A stretch of DNA of 64,000 nt, taken from positions 1-64,000 of the forward strand of contig JALVNE010000235.1 in NCBI GenBank assembly GCA_027026755.1, read 5' to 3'. Every line of letters starts with the position of its first letter. The stretch's first letter is position 1. A program made the translations under genes and the position numbers. This DNA comes from Sedimenticola sp. (lineage in GTDB: Bacteria > Pseudomonadota > Gammaproteobacteria > Chromatiales > Chromatiaceae). The notes beneath the pieces were generated by a model that searched no databases, was not told where the DNA came from, and saw nothing but the letters and a program-made list of their open reading frames with translations. This document shows, piece by piece, positions 54,048-64,000 of this stretch.

Positions 54048-55748
54048 TTGACAGGAATGTTTACAAGAACCACGGCGGCCTATGTGCTGGTCACCGTGCT
54101 GCTTGCTCTGCTCATCGATGCCAGCGGGCTGACCTGGCGCCTGGAGCAGATAGTCGTCGATGCGGAACTCCAGCTGGTTCGGGCGCCAAGGGGGGGGGAT
54201 GCCGCCATCATCGCCATCGATGAAAAAAGCCTCGCCAGGATAGGGGCCTGGCCATGGAGCCGCGCGCTGCACGCCCGCTTGCTGGACAGATTGAAAGAAG
54301 CCGGCAGCGGTCCCGTGGCCTTCGATATCCTGTTTGCCGATCCGCACCGGGATGATGTTGCCGGCGACCAGGCTTTCGCGGCAGCGCTGGCCCGGCATGG
54401 CCGGGTGGTGCTGGCCATGACCGGCGATCAGGACATCCACAGCGACGCTGTTTCTGAAATCCTTCCCCGTCCCCTGTTTGCCAGGGCCGCGGCGGCCATT
54501 GGTCACACGGATATGCCCGCGGATCGGGACGGCATCTTGCGGGGCGTGTTTTTGTTGGCAGGCTCGGGATCGCCGCATTGGCCGCAGCTGGCCCTGGCCA
54601 CGCTCTACCTGGGAGGCCGGTACCGGGTGGCAAAATTGCCAGGCTGGAACCTGACAAATCAGGAACCCCATGAAGTGGGCCGATGGGTCAGAGATCACAG
54701 AATCCGCTTCCCGTTCACCAGGAAAATGGGCCGCATACCCGTGTTTTCCTTCGTGGATGTGCTCGAGGGGCGGGTGAACAAATCGCAGCTGAAAGGCAAG
54801 ACGTTGTTCGTCGGGGTCACGGCCCAGGGCCTGCAGCGGGCATTCCTCACTCCGGGAGTCAGGACAAAGCTCATGCCCGGGGTGGAAGTACATGCCAATG
54901 TACTCAATGCCCTGGAGCAGAATACCTTGCTGAACGAATTGTGGGGCTGGCCGCGTTGGCTGGCGGTAACCATCCTGGCTGCTCTGGGGGGCTGGGTGAT
55001 TGCCCTGTTTCGGGGGCACTGCGCCTGGAAGGGGTTTGGCCTGGGGTTGTTGGTGACAGCGCTCAGCGCCCTGGCCCTGCTGCTTTTCTTTGGGTATATC
55101 ACCCCCAATATCCCGGTGTGGACCAGTCTTGCCGCTGTTGCCCTGTTCGTCAACCGGCGCCAGGTTCTTCATCTCAGGGACAGCTCCAGCCGTGACAAGC
55201 TCACGGGCCTGTGCAACAGATCGGCCTTCGATGAACATTTCCAGAGGATGTGGCATATCAATATGAGGCACCGGCGTCCCCTGTTCCTGCTCATCCTGGA
55301 TGTGGATCACTTCAAGAAGCTCAACGATTCCATGGGGCACCTGCAAGGTGACGAGGTCTTGCGGCAACTGGGGGATTATCTGGGAAGCAAGGTGCGCCGG
55401 GCGGGCGACCATGCCTGCCGCATCGGTGGCGAGGAGTTTGCCATATTGCTGGATATGGAATCACCGGACATGCGGCCGGTCAGGGACTACGCCCAACAGA
55501 TCGTCGATGAAGTGCAATCCCTGGGCATCAGTTTTTCTCATGGTAAAGACGAGTATTCCCTCACCGTGAGCATCGGCTGCGCCAGTGCGATTCCCGGAAG
55601 AACAACTTCACCTGACACTTTGTTCGAAGCCGCGGATCAGGCCCTGTACCAGGCCAAGCATGCCGGTCGCAACCAGGTCTGCTGCTATCAGTCAGACAAG
55701 CAGCCCGCTGTTGCGGATGCCGTCGAAAATAAACTGTATGGCCAGTGA
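54048..55748 (+). CDS. CHASE2-domain diguanylate cyclase
   Basis: A 566-residue membrane protein that should make cyclic-di-GMP in response to an extracytoplasmic signal. An N-terminal membrane helix (about 10-27) precedes a CHASE2 domain (about 30-285; VVDAELQLVRAPRGGDAAIIAIDEKSLARIGAWPWSR, landmarks AIIAIDEKSL and PVAFDILFADP). Three membrane segments lie at about 300-385, then a GGDEF domain (395-555). The active site is GGEEF (460-464) and an inhibitory I-site RxxD (Arg451-Asp454) lies five residues before it, so product feedback is likely. Its 3' end overlaps the convergent marC gene by 57 bases. TTG start is probable. Confidence 0.9.
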   Translation: MTGMFTRTTAAYVLVTVLLALLIDASGLTWRLEQIVVDAELQLVRAPRGGDAAIIAIDEKSLARIGAWPWSRALHARLLDRLKEAGSGPVAFDILFADPHRDDVAGDQAFAAALARHGRVVLAMTGDQDIHSDAVSEILPRPLFARAAAAIGHTDMPADRDGILRGVFLLAGSGSPHWPQLALATLYLGGRYRVAKLPGWNLTNQEPHEVGRWVRDHRIRFPFTRKMGRIPVFSFVDVLEGRVNKSQLKGKTLFVGVTAQGLQRAFLTPGVRTKLMPGVEVHANVLNALEQNTLLNELWGWPRWLAVTILAALGGWVIALFRGHCAWKGFGLGLLVTALSALALLLFFGYITPNIPVWTSLAAVALFVNRRQVLHLRDSSSRDKLTGLCNRSAFDEHFQRMWHINMRHRRPLFLLILDVDHFKKLNDSMGHLQGDEVLRQLGDYLGSKVRRAGDHACRIGGEEFAILLDMESPDMRPVRDYAQQIVDEVQSLGISFSHGKDEYSLTVSIGCASAIPGRTTSPDTLFEAADQALYQAKHAGRNQVCCYQSDKQPAVADAVENKLYGQ

Positions 55749-56321
55749 GCACAGCAGTACGCCGAATACACGGTTGATGACCCGCATGCCGGTCACGCCC
55801 AGCAGTCTCTCCAGCTTTCCCGCCACCAGCAGCAGCATCAGCGAAATCAGCATCACCAGCAGCAGCATGGCGATGACCACGGCGCTCCTGCCAATGTCCC
55901 CATGGGACTTGGCCATGATGAGAATCACCGCGCCCATGGTTCCGGGGCCGGCAAGCAGCGGGGTGGCCAGGGGGAATACGGAGATATCGGCGCGATCCTC
56001 GGCTTCCCGGGATTCCGCCCGGGTGGTGGACATGGCGCCGGAGTTGCGCGCGAACACCAGGTCTATGCCCATGAGCAGCAGCAATATGCCGCCGGCGGTG
56101 GTCAGGGCCGCCAGGGAAATGCCCAAATGCCCCAGCAGGGGCTTGCCGAAAAAGGCGAACAGCAACAGCAGAACCGTGGCGATGGCCACGCCGCGCAAGG
56201 CCATGCGGCGCCGCTCCGCCGGGCTGTTGTCCGCCGTCAGGGCGGCGAACATGATGGCGGAATCCACCGGCGCCACGGTGGCGAAGAACGTTGTGAAGGC
56301 AATGGCGGCTGTTTCCAGCAT
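55692..56321 (-). CDS. MarC-family integral membrane protein
   Basis: A 209-residue protein with about six hydrophobic helices, of the MarC/NAAT group once thought to carry amino acids or multidrug resistance; its true role is unsettled. Landmarks are FFATVAPVDSAIMFAALT near the N-terminus, GISLAALTTAGGILLLLMGIDLVF and FPLATPLLAGPGTMGAVILI. The start at 56321 (MLETAAIAF) fits the family. The in-frame extension further upstream overlaps yebC and has no match. Its last 57 bases overlap the convergent GGDEF gene. Confidence 0.9.
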   Translation of the reverse strand: MLETAAIAFTTFFATVAPVDSAIMFAALTADNSPAERRRMALRGVAIATVLLLLFAFFGKPLLGHLGISLAALTTAGGILLLLMGIDLVFARNSGAMSTTRAESREAEDRADISVFPLATPLLAGPGTMGAVILIMAKSHGDIGRSAVVIAMLLLVMLISLMLLLVAGKLERLLGVTGMRVINRVFGVLLCSLAIQFIFDGIRNSGLLV

Positions 56322-56513
56322 GAGGATTCCGGGATGGTTCCGAAAGCCGGAGTGTAGCAGGAATTTCGGCGTTTGAATCCAGTCCCAGCCATCCTGGCGC
56401 TCATGGTAGAATCCCGCGATGAGCCGATGGAGATGAAGCCGTGGAAAACGCCGGTTCAGCCGGTGTTTTTCCGCGAGGCTTTCCGCATTCAATACAGTTC
56501 TACGAGGTAAGAA

Positions 56514-57263
56514 ATGGCAGGTCACAGTAAATGGGCGAACATCAAGCACAAGAAGGCGGCGAATGACAAGAAGCGGGGCAAGCTCTGGTCCAAGCTGATC
56601 CGGGAAGTGACGGTGGCGGCCAAGGAGGGAGGCGGCGACATCGAGGCCAACCCCCGCCTGCGCCTGGCCGTGGACAAGGCCAAGGGCGCCAACATGCCGG
56701 CAGATACCATCGAGCGGGCCATCAAGCGTGGCGCTGGCGGCATGGAGGGCGAGAACTACGAGGAGATCCGCTACGAAGGCTATGGCCCCGGCGGCACCGC
56801 CATCATGGTGGACTGCATGACCGACAACCGCAACCGCACCGCCTCCGAGGTGCGCCATGCCTTCACCAAGCATGGCGGCAATCTGGGTACGGACGGCTCC
56901 GTGGCCTACCTGTTCGTGAAGAAGGGCATCATCAGCTTTGGCCCCGGGGCCGATGAAGACACCATCATGGAAGCGGCCCTGGAGGCTGGCGCCGACGACA
57001 TAGTCACCAATGACGATGGCAGCATCGACGTGTTCACCACGCCCGAGGAGTTTTCCGACGTGAAGCAGGGCATGGAAGAGGCCGGTCTGACCCCCGATCA
57101 TGCCGAGGTGAGCTTCGAGGCCACCACCAAGGCGGAAATGGACCAGGAAGGGGCGGAAAAGCTCATGCGTCTCATCGATGCCCTGGAAGACCTGGACGAC
57201 GTGCAGGAAGTCTATTCCAACGCCGAGATCTCCGACGAAATCATGGAGTCCCTGGGCGCTTGA
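56514..57263 (+). CDS. yebC: YebC/PmpR-family protein
   Basis: A 249-residue protein of the YebC (TACO1) family, which helps ribosomes through difficult sequences or acts as a transcription factor in some bacteria. The N-terminus is [22 protein letters not shown] (landmark [13 protein letters not shown]), followed by [25 protein letters not shown] and the acidic C-terminal domain. GAGGT stands before the ATG. Its stop overlaps the TTG start of ruvC, and the neighbourhood yebC-ruvCAB is the standard gammaproteobacterial order. Confidence 0.96.
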   Translation: MAGHSKWANIKHKKAANDKKRGKLWSKLIREVTVAAKEGGGDIEANPRLRLAVDKAKGANMPADTIERAIKRGAGGMEGENYEEIRYEGYGPGGTAIMVDCMTDNRNRTASEVRHAFTKHGGNLGTDGSVAYLFVKKGIISFGPGADEDTIMEAALEAGADDIVTNDDGSIDVFTTPEEFSDVKQGMEEAGLTPDHAEVSFEATTKAEMDQEGAEKLMRLIDALEDLDDVQEVYSNAEISDEIMESLGA

Positions 57264-57751
57264 GGATACTGGGCATAGATCCGGGCTCCCGGGTGACGGG
57301 ATTTGGCGTCATCGACTCCGATGGCCGCCACAGCCGCCATGTTCACAGCGGCTGCATACGCACCGACAGCAAGGATTTTCCCGCCCGCCTGGCCGAGATA
57401 TTCAAGGGCATCTCCGAGGTCCTGGAGGAACATGCCCCCGAGCAGGTGGCAGTGGAGCAGGTGTTCATGGCGGCCAATGCCGCCTCGGCCCTGAAACTGG
57501 GCCATGCCCGGGGCGCCGCCATTACTGCGGCCGTGGTGGCGGATCTGCCCGTCTATGAATACACGCCGCGCGCCGTGAAGCTGGCCCTGGTGGGTACGGG
57601 CGCTGCCGAGAAGGAACAAGTCCAACACATGATCCGCCTGCTGCTGGGACTGCGGCAGCCCATGGGACTGGATGAGTCGGACGCCCTGGCCGTGGCCCTG
57701 TGTCATGCACATACCAGCGTCAATGCGCAGAAACTGAGGGGAATGTCATGA
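57260..57751 (+). CDS. ruvC: Holliday junction resolvase RuvC
   Basis: Cuts four-way DNA junctions made in recombination, with RuvA and RuvB. The 163-residue enzyme opens with [17 protein letters not shown] (active Asp), and has Glu in [11 protein letters not shown] and the C-terminal acidic residues in [15 protein letters not shown]. The start is TTG at 57260, which overlaps the yebC stop by 4 bases (TTGA); no ATG lies near the conserved start. Confidence 0.96.
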   Translation: MRILGIDPGSRVTGFGVIDSDGRHSRHVHSGCIRTDSKDFPARLAEIFKGISEVLEEHAPEQVAVEQVFMAANAASALKLGHARGAAITAAVVADLPVYEYTPRAVKLALVGTGAAEKEQVQHMIRLLLGLRQPMGLDESDALAVALCHAHTSVNAQKLRGMS

Positions 57752-58350
57752 TCGGCCTGCTGCGTGGCCGGGTGCTGACCAAACAGCCGCCCTCCCTGCT
57801 GCTGGAGGTCAATGGCGTGGGATACGAGGTGGAAGCGCCCATGTCCACCTTCTATGATCTGCCCGAGGGCGATCAGGAAGTGGTGCTCTACACCCACCTG
57901 ATGGTGCGCGACGACGCCCACAACCTGTTCGGCTTCATCCGCGAGAGCGACCGCGCCCTGTTCCGCGCCCTGCTCAGGGTCAATGGCGTGGGGGGCAAGA
58001 TGGCCCTGGCCATTCTTTCCGGCATGACCGCGGACGAATTTGCCCTTCATGTCCAGTCCGGCGACGTCAAGGCCTTGTGCCGTCTGCCCGGGGTGGGCAA
58101 GAAGACCGCCGAGCGCCTCATCATCGAAATGCGCGACCGTCTGGAGAAGGTGGAAGCCGCGGGCGCCGCGCCTGTCCTTTCCGGCGGTGCGGCAGCGGCT
58201 CCTTCCGCCGACGGTGATGCCGTCAGCGCCCTGGTGGCTCTGGGCTACAAGACTGCCGAGGCCACGCGCATGGTGGCTGCCGTGTTCACCCCGGACATGG
58301 ACACCGAAACCGTCATCCGCCTCGCTCTGCGGGGCAAGGCAGGGGGCTAG
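57748..58350 (+). CDS. ruvA: Holliday junction branch migration protein RuvA
   Basis: Binds and flattens four-way junctions and recruits the RuvB motor. The 200-residue protein has an N-terminal OB fold ([34 protein letters not shown]; landmark NGVGYEVEAPMST), two helix-hairpin-helix motifs (LLRVNGVGGKMALAIL, LCRLPGVGKKTAERLI) and the C-terminal RuvB-binding domain (VSALVALGYKTAEATRMV). The ATG overlaps the ruvC stop (ATGA), and ruvB follows after 6 bases. Confidence 0.97.
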   Translation: MIGLLRGRVLTKQPPSLLLEVNGVGYEVEAPMSTFYDLPEGDQEVVLYTHLMVRDDAHNLFGFIRESDRALFRALLRVNGVGGKMALAILSGMTADEFALHVQSGDVKALCRLPGVGKKTAERLIIEMRDRLEKVEAAGAAPVLSGGAAAAPSADGDAVSALVALGYKTAEATRMVAAVFTPDMDTETVIRLALRGKAGG

Positions 58351-58356
58351 ACCGGA

Positions 58357-59390
<1,034 letters not shown>

Positions 59391-59394
<4 letters not shown>

Positions 59395-59787
59395 ACTATC
59401 GTTTTCCCGTGCGGGTCTATTACGAGGATACGGACGCTGCCGGCATCGTGTACTACGCCAATTATTTCCGCTTCATGGAACGAGCGCGCACGGAATGGTT
59501 GCGGCATCTTGGCTTCGAACAGGATGCCCTGCGCGACCAGTACGGCATCGTCTTCGTGGTGCGCAGTGCCCGGGCAGATTATCTTCGGCCCGCGTGGTTC
59601 AACGACCTGCTGTGGGTGACCGGGGAAGTTCGCGACCACAGCCGCACCGCCATGACCATCGGCCAGGACGTCCTGCGCCAGGACGATGACAGCCTGTTGT
59701 GCAGGGGGGAAGTCGGCATCGTGTGCGTGAACATCGAATCCTTCCGTCCTGCACCCATACCCGGAATCATTCTGGAGAAACTGAAAG

Positions 59788-59798
<11 letters not shown>
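59391..59798 (+). CDS. ybgC: YbgC-type acyl-CoA thioesterase
   Basis: A 135-residue hot-dog-fold thioesterase, first gene of the tol-pal operon. The active-site region is [29 protein letters not shown] (landmark [13 protein letters not shown] with the catalytic Asp). Known YbgC enzymes hydrolyse short- or long-chain acyl-CoA and bind acyl carrier protein. It overlaps tolQ by 11 bases. Confidence 0.95.
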
Positions 59799-60476
<678 letters not shown>

Positions 60477-60477
<1 letters not shown>

Positions 60478-60899
60478 TGTCGCGCCGGGGCAGAAAACTC
60501 CGTCCCATGGGCGAGATCAACGTGGTGCCTTACATCGACGTGATGCTGGTGCTGCTGGTGATATTCATGATCACCGCCCCCCTGCTCACCCAGGGGGTGA
60601 AGGTGGACCTGCCCAAGGCGGACGCCAGACCCATGGAGGAGGATGCCAAGCGTCCCCTGGTGCTCAGCGTGGACAAGGAAGGCGTGTTTCATCTCACCTA
60701 TGACGACGACCGTACCCGTACCCTGGACGAGGAAGAACTGCAGCGCCAGGCCGCCGCCATCATCGCCGCCAATCCCGGCATCCCGGTGCTGGTGAAAGGC
60801 GACAAGGACGTGGATTATGGCCGGGTGGTGCATGCCATGGTGTTGCTGCAGAAGGCGGGCGCGCCCAACATCGGTCTGCTCACCGATCCTGTCGAATAA
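60477..60899 (+). CDS. tolR: Tol-Pal system protein TolR
   Basis: Partner of TolQ. The 140-residue protein has a basic N-terminus (RRGRKLRPMGEINVVPYIDVMLVLLVIFMITAP; landmark INVVPYIDVMLVLL), where the membrane helix carries the proton-coupling Asp of YIDVMLVLL, and a periplasmic beta-alpha domain (KDVDYGRVVHAMVLLQKAG). It begins 1 base into the tolQ stop (TGATG). Confidence 0.97.
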
Positions 60900-61843
60900 T
60901 GCTGGAAGTCATCCGCCGACATCCCCTGGGTTTCGTGCTGGCGGTGCTCATGCACCTGGCCATTGTGGCCCTGATGATCTTCGGCCTGGACTGGCTCAAT
61001 CCGCCCAGACCCGTGAAGCCTGCGGGGCCAATCGTCCAGGCCACCCTCATCGATACCACCCAGCTCAAGCGTCTGCAGGAAGAGAAGGAGAAGGCAAAAC
61101 AGCAAGCCCTGGAAAAACAGCGCAAACTGGAAGAAAAGAAGAAAGCGGAAGCCCGGAAGAAAGCCGAGGAAAAACGCCGCCGGGAAGCCGAAGCCAGGCG
61201 CCGCGAGGAGGAGAAGAAAAAGGCCGAGCAGCAGCGCAGGGAAGAACAGAGAAAAAAAGCCGAAGCCGAGAAACAGCGTAAACTGGCCCTGAAGAAAAAG
61301 GAAGAGGAAAAGAAGAAAAAGGCGGAACTCGAACGCCAGCGCAAGCTCAAAGAAAAGAAGCGCAAGGAAGCCGAGCGCAGAAAGGCGGAGGCGAAGAAGC
61401 AAGCCGAGGCGAAGAAAAAGGCAGAGGCAGAACGCAAGCGCAAGGAAGCCGCGCGCAGGAAGGCCGAGGCCGAGAAAAAGCGCAAGGCCAGGGAAGCGGC
61501 GGAGCGCAAGGCGCGGGAAGCCGAGCTTCAGGCTCAATGGGAAGCCGAACAAGAAGGCCGTGAGCGGGCCAGCGTGACCGCTGCCATCCAGCGCAAGGTG
61601 CAGAACAACTGGCTGCGGCCGCCGTCTGCCGGCAGGGAAGGGCTGGAAGCCACCGTGCGGGTGCGGCTCAATGAAAGAGGCTCTGTATTGCTGGTTCAGG
61701 TGGTAAAATCCAGCGGCAATGCTGCCTTCGACCGCTCCGTGGTGACGGCGGTGAACAAGGCGGACCCCCTGCCCATGCCGAAGTCTCCGCGGCTGATATC
61801 GGAGTTCAGGGATTTCACATTCATATTCAGGCCCACGAAATGA
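60899..61843 (+). CDS. tolA: Tol-Pal system protein TolA
   Basis: Links the inner-membrane TolQR motor to Pal and TolB. The 314-residue protein has one N-terminal membrane helix (about 12-32), a long Lys/Glu/Ala-rich helix (about 58-215, [22 protein letters not shown] type) and a C-terminal TolA-III domain (about 225-312; [39 protein letters not shown]). The start overlaps the tolR stop by 1 base (TAATG). The helical domain is shorter than in E. coli. Confidence 0.95.
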   Translation: MLEVIRRHPLGFVLAVLMHLAIVALMIFGLDWLNPPRPVKPAGPIVQATLIDTTQLKRLQEEKEKAKQQALEKQRKLEEKKKAEARKKAEEKRRREAEARRREEEKKKAEQQRREEQRKKAEAEKQRKLALKKKEEEKKKKAELERQRKLKEKKRKEAERRKAEAKKQAEAKKKAEAERKRKEAARRKAEAEKKRKAREAAERKAREAELQAQWEAEQEGRERASVTAAIQRKVQNNWLRPPSAGREGLEATVRVRLNERGSVLLVQVVKSSGNAAFDRSVVTAVNKADPLPMPKSPRLISEFRDFTFIFRPTK

Positions 61844-63135
61844 AGAAACTGTTTGCATTGCTGGTGTTGCTGCTGATGTTCGCCTCCCAGGCCCAGGCCC
61901 GGCTGGTCATCGAGATCACCGAAGGCGTGGAAGGCGCCCTGCCCATCGCCGTGGTGCCTTTCAAATGGACGGGAGACCCGGCGCGGCCGCCTTCCCAGGC
62001 CATTGGCCGCATCGTGGCCGCCGACCTGCAGCGCAGCGGCTATTTCAAGACCCTGGACGAAAACCGGATGCTGGCCCGGCCGTCCACCATGGCGGAAGTG
62101 GACTTTCGTGACTGGCGGGCCCTGAAGCAGGAAAACCTGGTGGTGGGCAGCATCGAGCCCAACGGCCCCGGCGGGTACAAGGTTCGTTTTCAGCTGTTCG
62201 ACGTGTACCAGGCCTCCCAGCTCATCGGCTACAGCTTCACCACCACGGAGAAGGATCTGCGCGCCATTGCCCACCATATCGCCGACCTCATCTACGAAAC
62301 TCTCACGGGCACCCGGGGCGCCTTTGCCACCCGCATTGCCTATGTGGTGTCCGAGGGCAGTTTGGAAGCGCCCCGGATTTCCCTGCGCATTGCCGATTCC
62401 GACGGTTACAACGCCCAGACCATCGTTTCTTCTTCCGAGCCCCTCATGTCTCCGGCCTGGTCGCCGGATGGCCGCAAGCTGGCCTATGTCTCCTTCGAGA
62501 ACGGCCGGCCTTCCATCTGGATACAGGAAGTGTTCACGGGGAAACGGGAGAAAATCACCAGCTTCAAGGGGATAAACGGCGCTCCGGCCTGGTCACCGGA
62601 CGGTCGCTACCTGGCCTTGGCCCTGTCCAAGGACGGGAACCCGGACATCTACATCATGGATCTGTCGAGAAGAAAGCTACGCCGCCTGGTGAGTCACTGG
62701 GCCATAGAAACCGAGCCGGCCTGGTCGCCGGATGGCCGCAAGCTGCTGTTCACCTCCGACCGGGGTGGTTCGCCGCAGATTTACCAGGTTTCCGTAACCG
62801 GTGGAAATGTTCAGCGCCTTACCTTCGAAAACCAATATAATGCTCGTGCATCCTATGCGCCGGACGGGAAATCCATTACCCTCATTACCAGGGTGGGCAG
62901 CCAGTACCGTATCGGCGTCATGGATCTGGAAACCGGCTCCATTACCGTGCTCACGGATGGTACGCTGGACGAATCGCCCAGTTTCGCGCCCAATGGCAGT
63001 ATGATCATCTATGCGACACGTCATGGGGGCAAAGGGGTATTGGCGGCCGTGTCCACGGACGGTCGGGTCAAACAGCGCTTGGCGCTGCAATCAGGGGATG
63101 TGCGGGATCCGGTATGGTCCCCGTATTACAAATAG
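61840..63135 (+). CDS. tolB: Tol-Pal system protein TolB
   Basis: Periplasmic beta-propeller protein that binds Pal and TolA. The 431-residue product has a signal peptide (1-20, AQA), an N-terminal alpha/beta domain (about 22-160) and a C-terminal propeller with the repeated [13 protein letters not shown]-type blades ([51 protein letters not shown]). The ATG overlaps the tolA stop by 4 bases. Confidence 0.97.
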   Translation: MKKLFALLVLLLMFASQAQARLVIEITEGVEGALPIAVVPFKWTGDPARPPSQAIGRIVAADLQRSGYFKTLDENRMLARPSTMAEVDFRDWRALKQENLVVGSIEPNGPGGYKVRFQLFDVYQASQLIGYSFTTTEKDLRAIAHHIADLIYETLTGTRGAFATRIAYVVSEGSLEAPRISLRIADSDGYNAQTIVSSSEPLMSPAWSPDGRKLAYVSFENGRPSIWIQEVFTGKREKITSFKGINGAPAWSPDGRYLALALSKDGNPDIYIMDLSRRKLRRLVSHWAIETEPAWSPDGRKLLFTSDRGGSPQIYQVSVTGGNVQRLTFENQYNARASYAPDGKSITLITRVGSQYRIGVMDLETGSITVLTDGTLDESPSFAPNGSMIIYATRHGGKGVLAAVSTDGRVKQRLALQSGDVRDPVWSPYYK

Positions 63136-63151
63136 GTAGGAGAATCTGCGT

Positions 63152-63682
63152 ATGAAAACATTGAAAATACTGTTGTTGCCGTTGGTGCTGGCCATGCTGG
63201 TGCTGTCTGGCTGTAGTTCCACGGGTGGCGCCAAGAACGGCGGTGAAGCTGGCGCGGGAAGCGGCACGGGTGGCGAAAGCGGCACCAGTACCTCCGCGGC
63301 GGGAGGTGGTGGCGGCTGGACCGGGTCACCCCTGGAAGACCCCAACAGCCCATTGTATGAAAAGGTGGTGTATTTCGATTTTGACAGATCGGAGATTCGC
63401 CCGGAATATGTGGACACCCTGCGTGCCCACGCCGAGTATCTGGTGAACACGCCATCTGCGCGCGTGGTCATCGAAGGCCATTGTGACGAGCGTGGTTCCC
63501 GGGAGTACAACATTGCTCTGGGCGAGCGCCGCGCCAACTCCGTGAAGCGTTTTCTCGAGGCAGAGGGTGTGAGTCCCGCGCAGCTCGATACCGTGAGTTA
63601 TGGTGAAGAGCGTCCCGTGGACCCCGGCCACAATGAAGAAGCCTGGGCCAAGAACCGCCGTGCGGAGCTGGTCTATCAGTAA
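63152..63682 (+). CDS. pal: Peptidoglycan-associated lipoprotein Pal
   Basis: Outer-membrane lipoprotein that anchors to peptidoglycan. The 176-residue precursor has a lipobox LVLSGC with Cys21 as the lipidation site, a Gly/Ser-rich linker (about 25-58), and an OmpA-like domain (65-175): VYFDFDRSEIRPEYVDTL, RVVIEGHCDERGSREYNIALGERRANSVK (landmarks EGHCDERGSREYN and LGERRA). GTAGGAGA stands before the ATG. A strong terminator follows. Confidence 0.97.
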   Translation: MKTLKILLLPLVLAMLVLSGCSSTGGAKNGGEAGAGSGTGGESGTSTSAAGGGGGWTGSPLEDPNSPLYEKVVYFDFDRSEIRPEYVDTLRAHAEYLVNTPSARVVIEGHCDERGSREYNIALGERRANSVKRFLEAEGVSPAQLDTVSYGEERPVDPGHNEEAWAKNRRAELVYQ

Positions 63683-63705
63683 CAGCCGGGCGGTACCCAC
63701 CATCG

Positions 63706-63739
63706 AGACTCCGTGAGCCCCGGCTCACGGAGTCTTTTT
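63706..63739 (+). terminator. Rho-independent terminator after pal
   Basis: AGACTCCGTGAGCC (63706-63719) pairs with GGCTCACGGAGTCT (63722-63735), followed by TTTT. The loop is short. It stands 16 bases before the cpoB start, so part of the transcript may stop at pal. Confidence 0.9.
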
Positions 63740-63755
63740 GGAATCGGAGGCGAGT

Positions 63756-64000
63756 ATGAACAAGATCCCAGTGTCGCTGTTGTCGGGCCTGTTGCTGGTG
63801 TCCACGGCCGGCGTCCATGCCGGGGATGATGCGCTGGAACAGCGCTTGCAGCGCCTGGAGCGCCGGGTCGGGCATATCACGGAACTCATGCTGGAGGTCC
63901 AGGCCCTGAAACGCAGCAACCGGGAACTCCAGGGACAGATCGAGGAGCAGCAGCATGCCCTGGAGCGCCTGCGCAAGAAACAGCGGGAGCTGTACCTGGA
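63756..64000 (+). CDS. cpoB: CpoB/YbgF tol-pal accessory protein, cut by window end
   Basis: The first 81 codons of a periplasmic protein coordinating PBP1b and Tol function. The signal peptide is about 1-22 (STAGVHA). It is followed by a heptad-rich coiled coil (LEQRLQRLERRVGHITELMLEVQAL), the trimerisation region of CpoB. The TPR domain would lie beyond the window. Assigned by this start and by its place after pal. Confidence 0.85.
   Translation, partial: MNKIPVSLLSGLLLVSTAGVHAGDDALEQRLQRLERRVGHITELMLEVQALKRSNRELQGQIEEQQHALERLRKKQRELYL

Overview
The window looks like chromosomal DNA of a GC-rich gammaproteobacterium. The evidence is the intact ruvC-ruvA-ruvB-ybgC-tolQ-tolR-tolA-tolB-pal-cpoB series, a PurM/PurN pair next to a DUF2066 protein and a CDP-alcohol phosphatidyltransferase, an FmdB-aspS-yebC neighbourhood, and a Prc protease. 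The gene set is not enough to name a genus. A DsrE-like protein and a full glycogen pathway would fit a sulfur-oxidising lineage, but this is only an inference. No rRNA, tRNA, CRISPR array or complete transposase gene was seen.

Layout. 0.3-9.5 kb is housekeeping: a sensor kinase, a hemerythrin/DUF3108/purN/purM operon on the minus strand, then DUF2066, a phosphatidyltransferase, glycogen phosphorylase and a secreted DsrE-like protein. 10.1-20.1 kb is a chemosensory operon on the plus strand with Pil-Chp-like architecture: two receiver proteins, a CheW, a periplasmic type I solute-binding protein, a PilJ-like chemoreceptor, a ChpA-like hybrid CheA and two more CheW-like proteins. No CheB or CheR gene is present. 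20.4-31.1 kb is a glycogen block on the minus strand, in transcription order Fnr-like regulator, pgi, glgC, GH57, malQ, glgB, glgA. 31.3-39.7 kb holds an ABC-F protein, an SLH-like secreted protein, Tat-exported DUF1501/DUF1800 proteins, and a sigma factor/DUF3619-like/small protein/DUF3106 operon. 39.7-46.6 kb has mazG, a Nudix protein, prc, gshA and an SDR. 47-50.4 kb has a second SLH-like protein, an FmdB-type zinc ribbon and aspS. 50.5-56.3 kb holds a YheT-type hydrolase, a DUF971-MoaD fusion, a LysM-FecR protein beside a CHASE2-GGDEF cyclase, and MarC. From 56.5 kb on come yebC, ruvCAB and the tol-pal operon, which runs off the window inside cpoB.

The intergenic DNA is rich in small palindromic repeats of at least four families. 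One family (C, ends GGGGTCGGAGTCAAAT / ATTTGACTCCGACCCC) occurs on both sides of the chemosensory operon. Three tandem copies lie at that operon's 3' end, and the first supplies the last codons and stop of the final CheW-like gene. In two places this family is interleaved with other repeat families.

Most interesting for follow-up: the repeat-bounded chemosensory operon with its embedded solute-binding protein, the CheA with three Hpt-like modules of which the third lacks the phospho-histidine, a run of five hairpins in front of prc, the LysM-FecR plus CHASE2-GGDEF pair, and the DUF971-MoaD fusion that lacks the terminal Gly-Gly.
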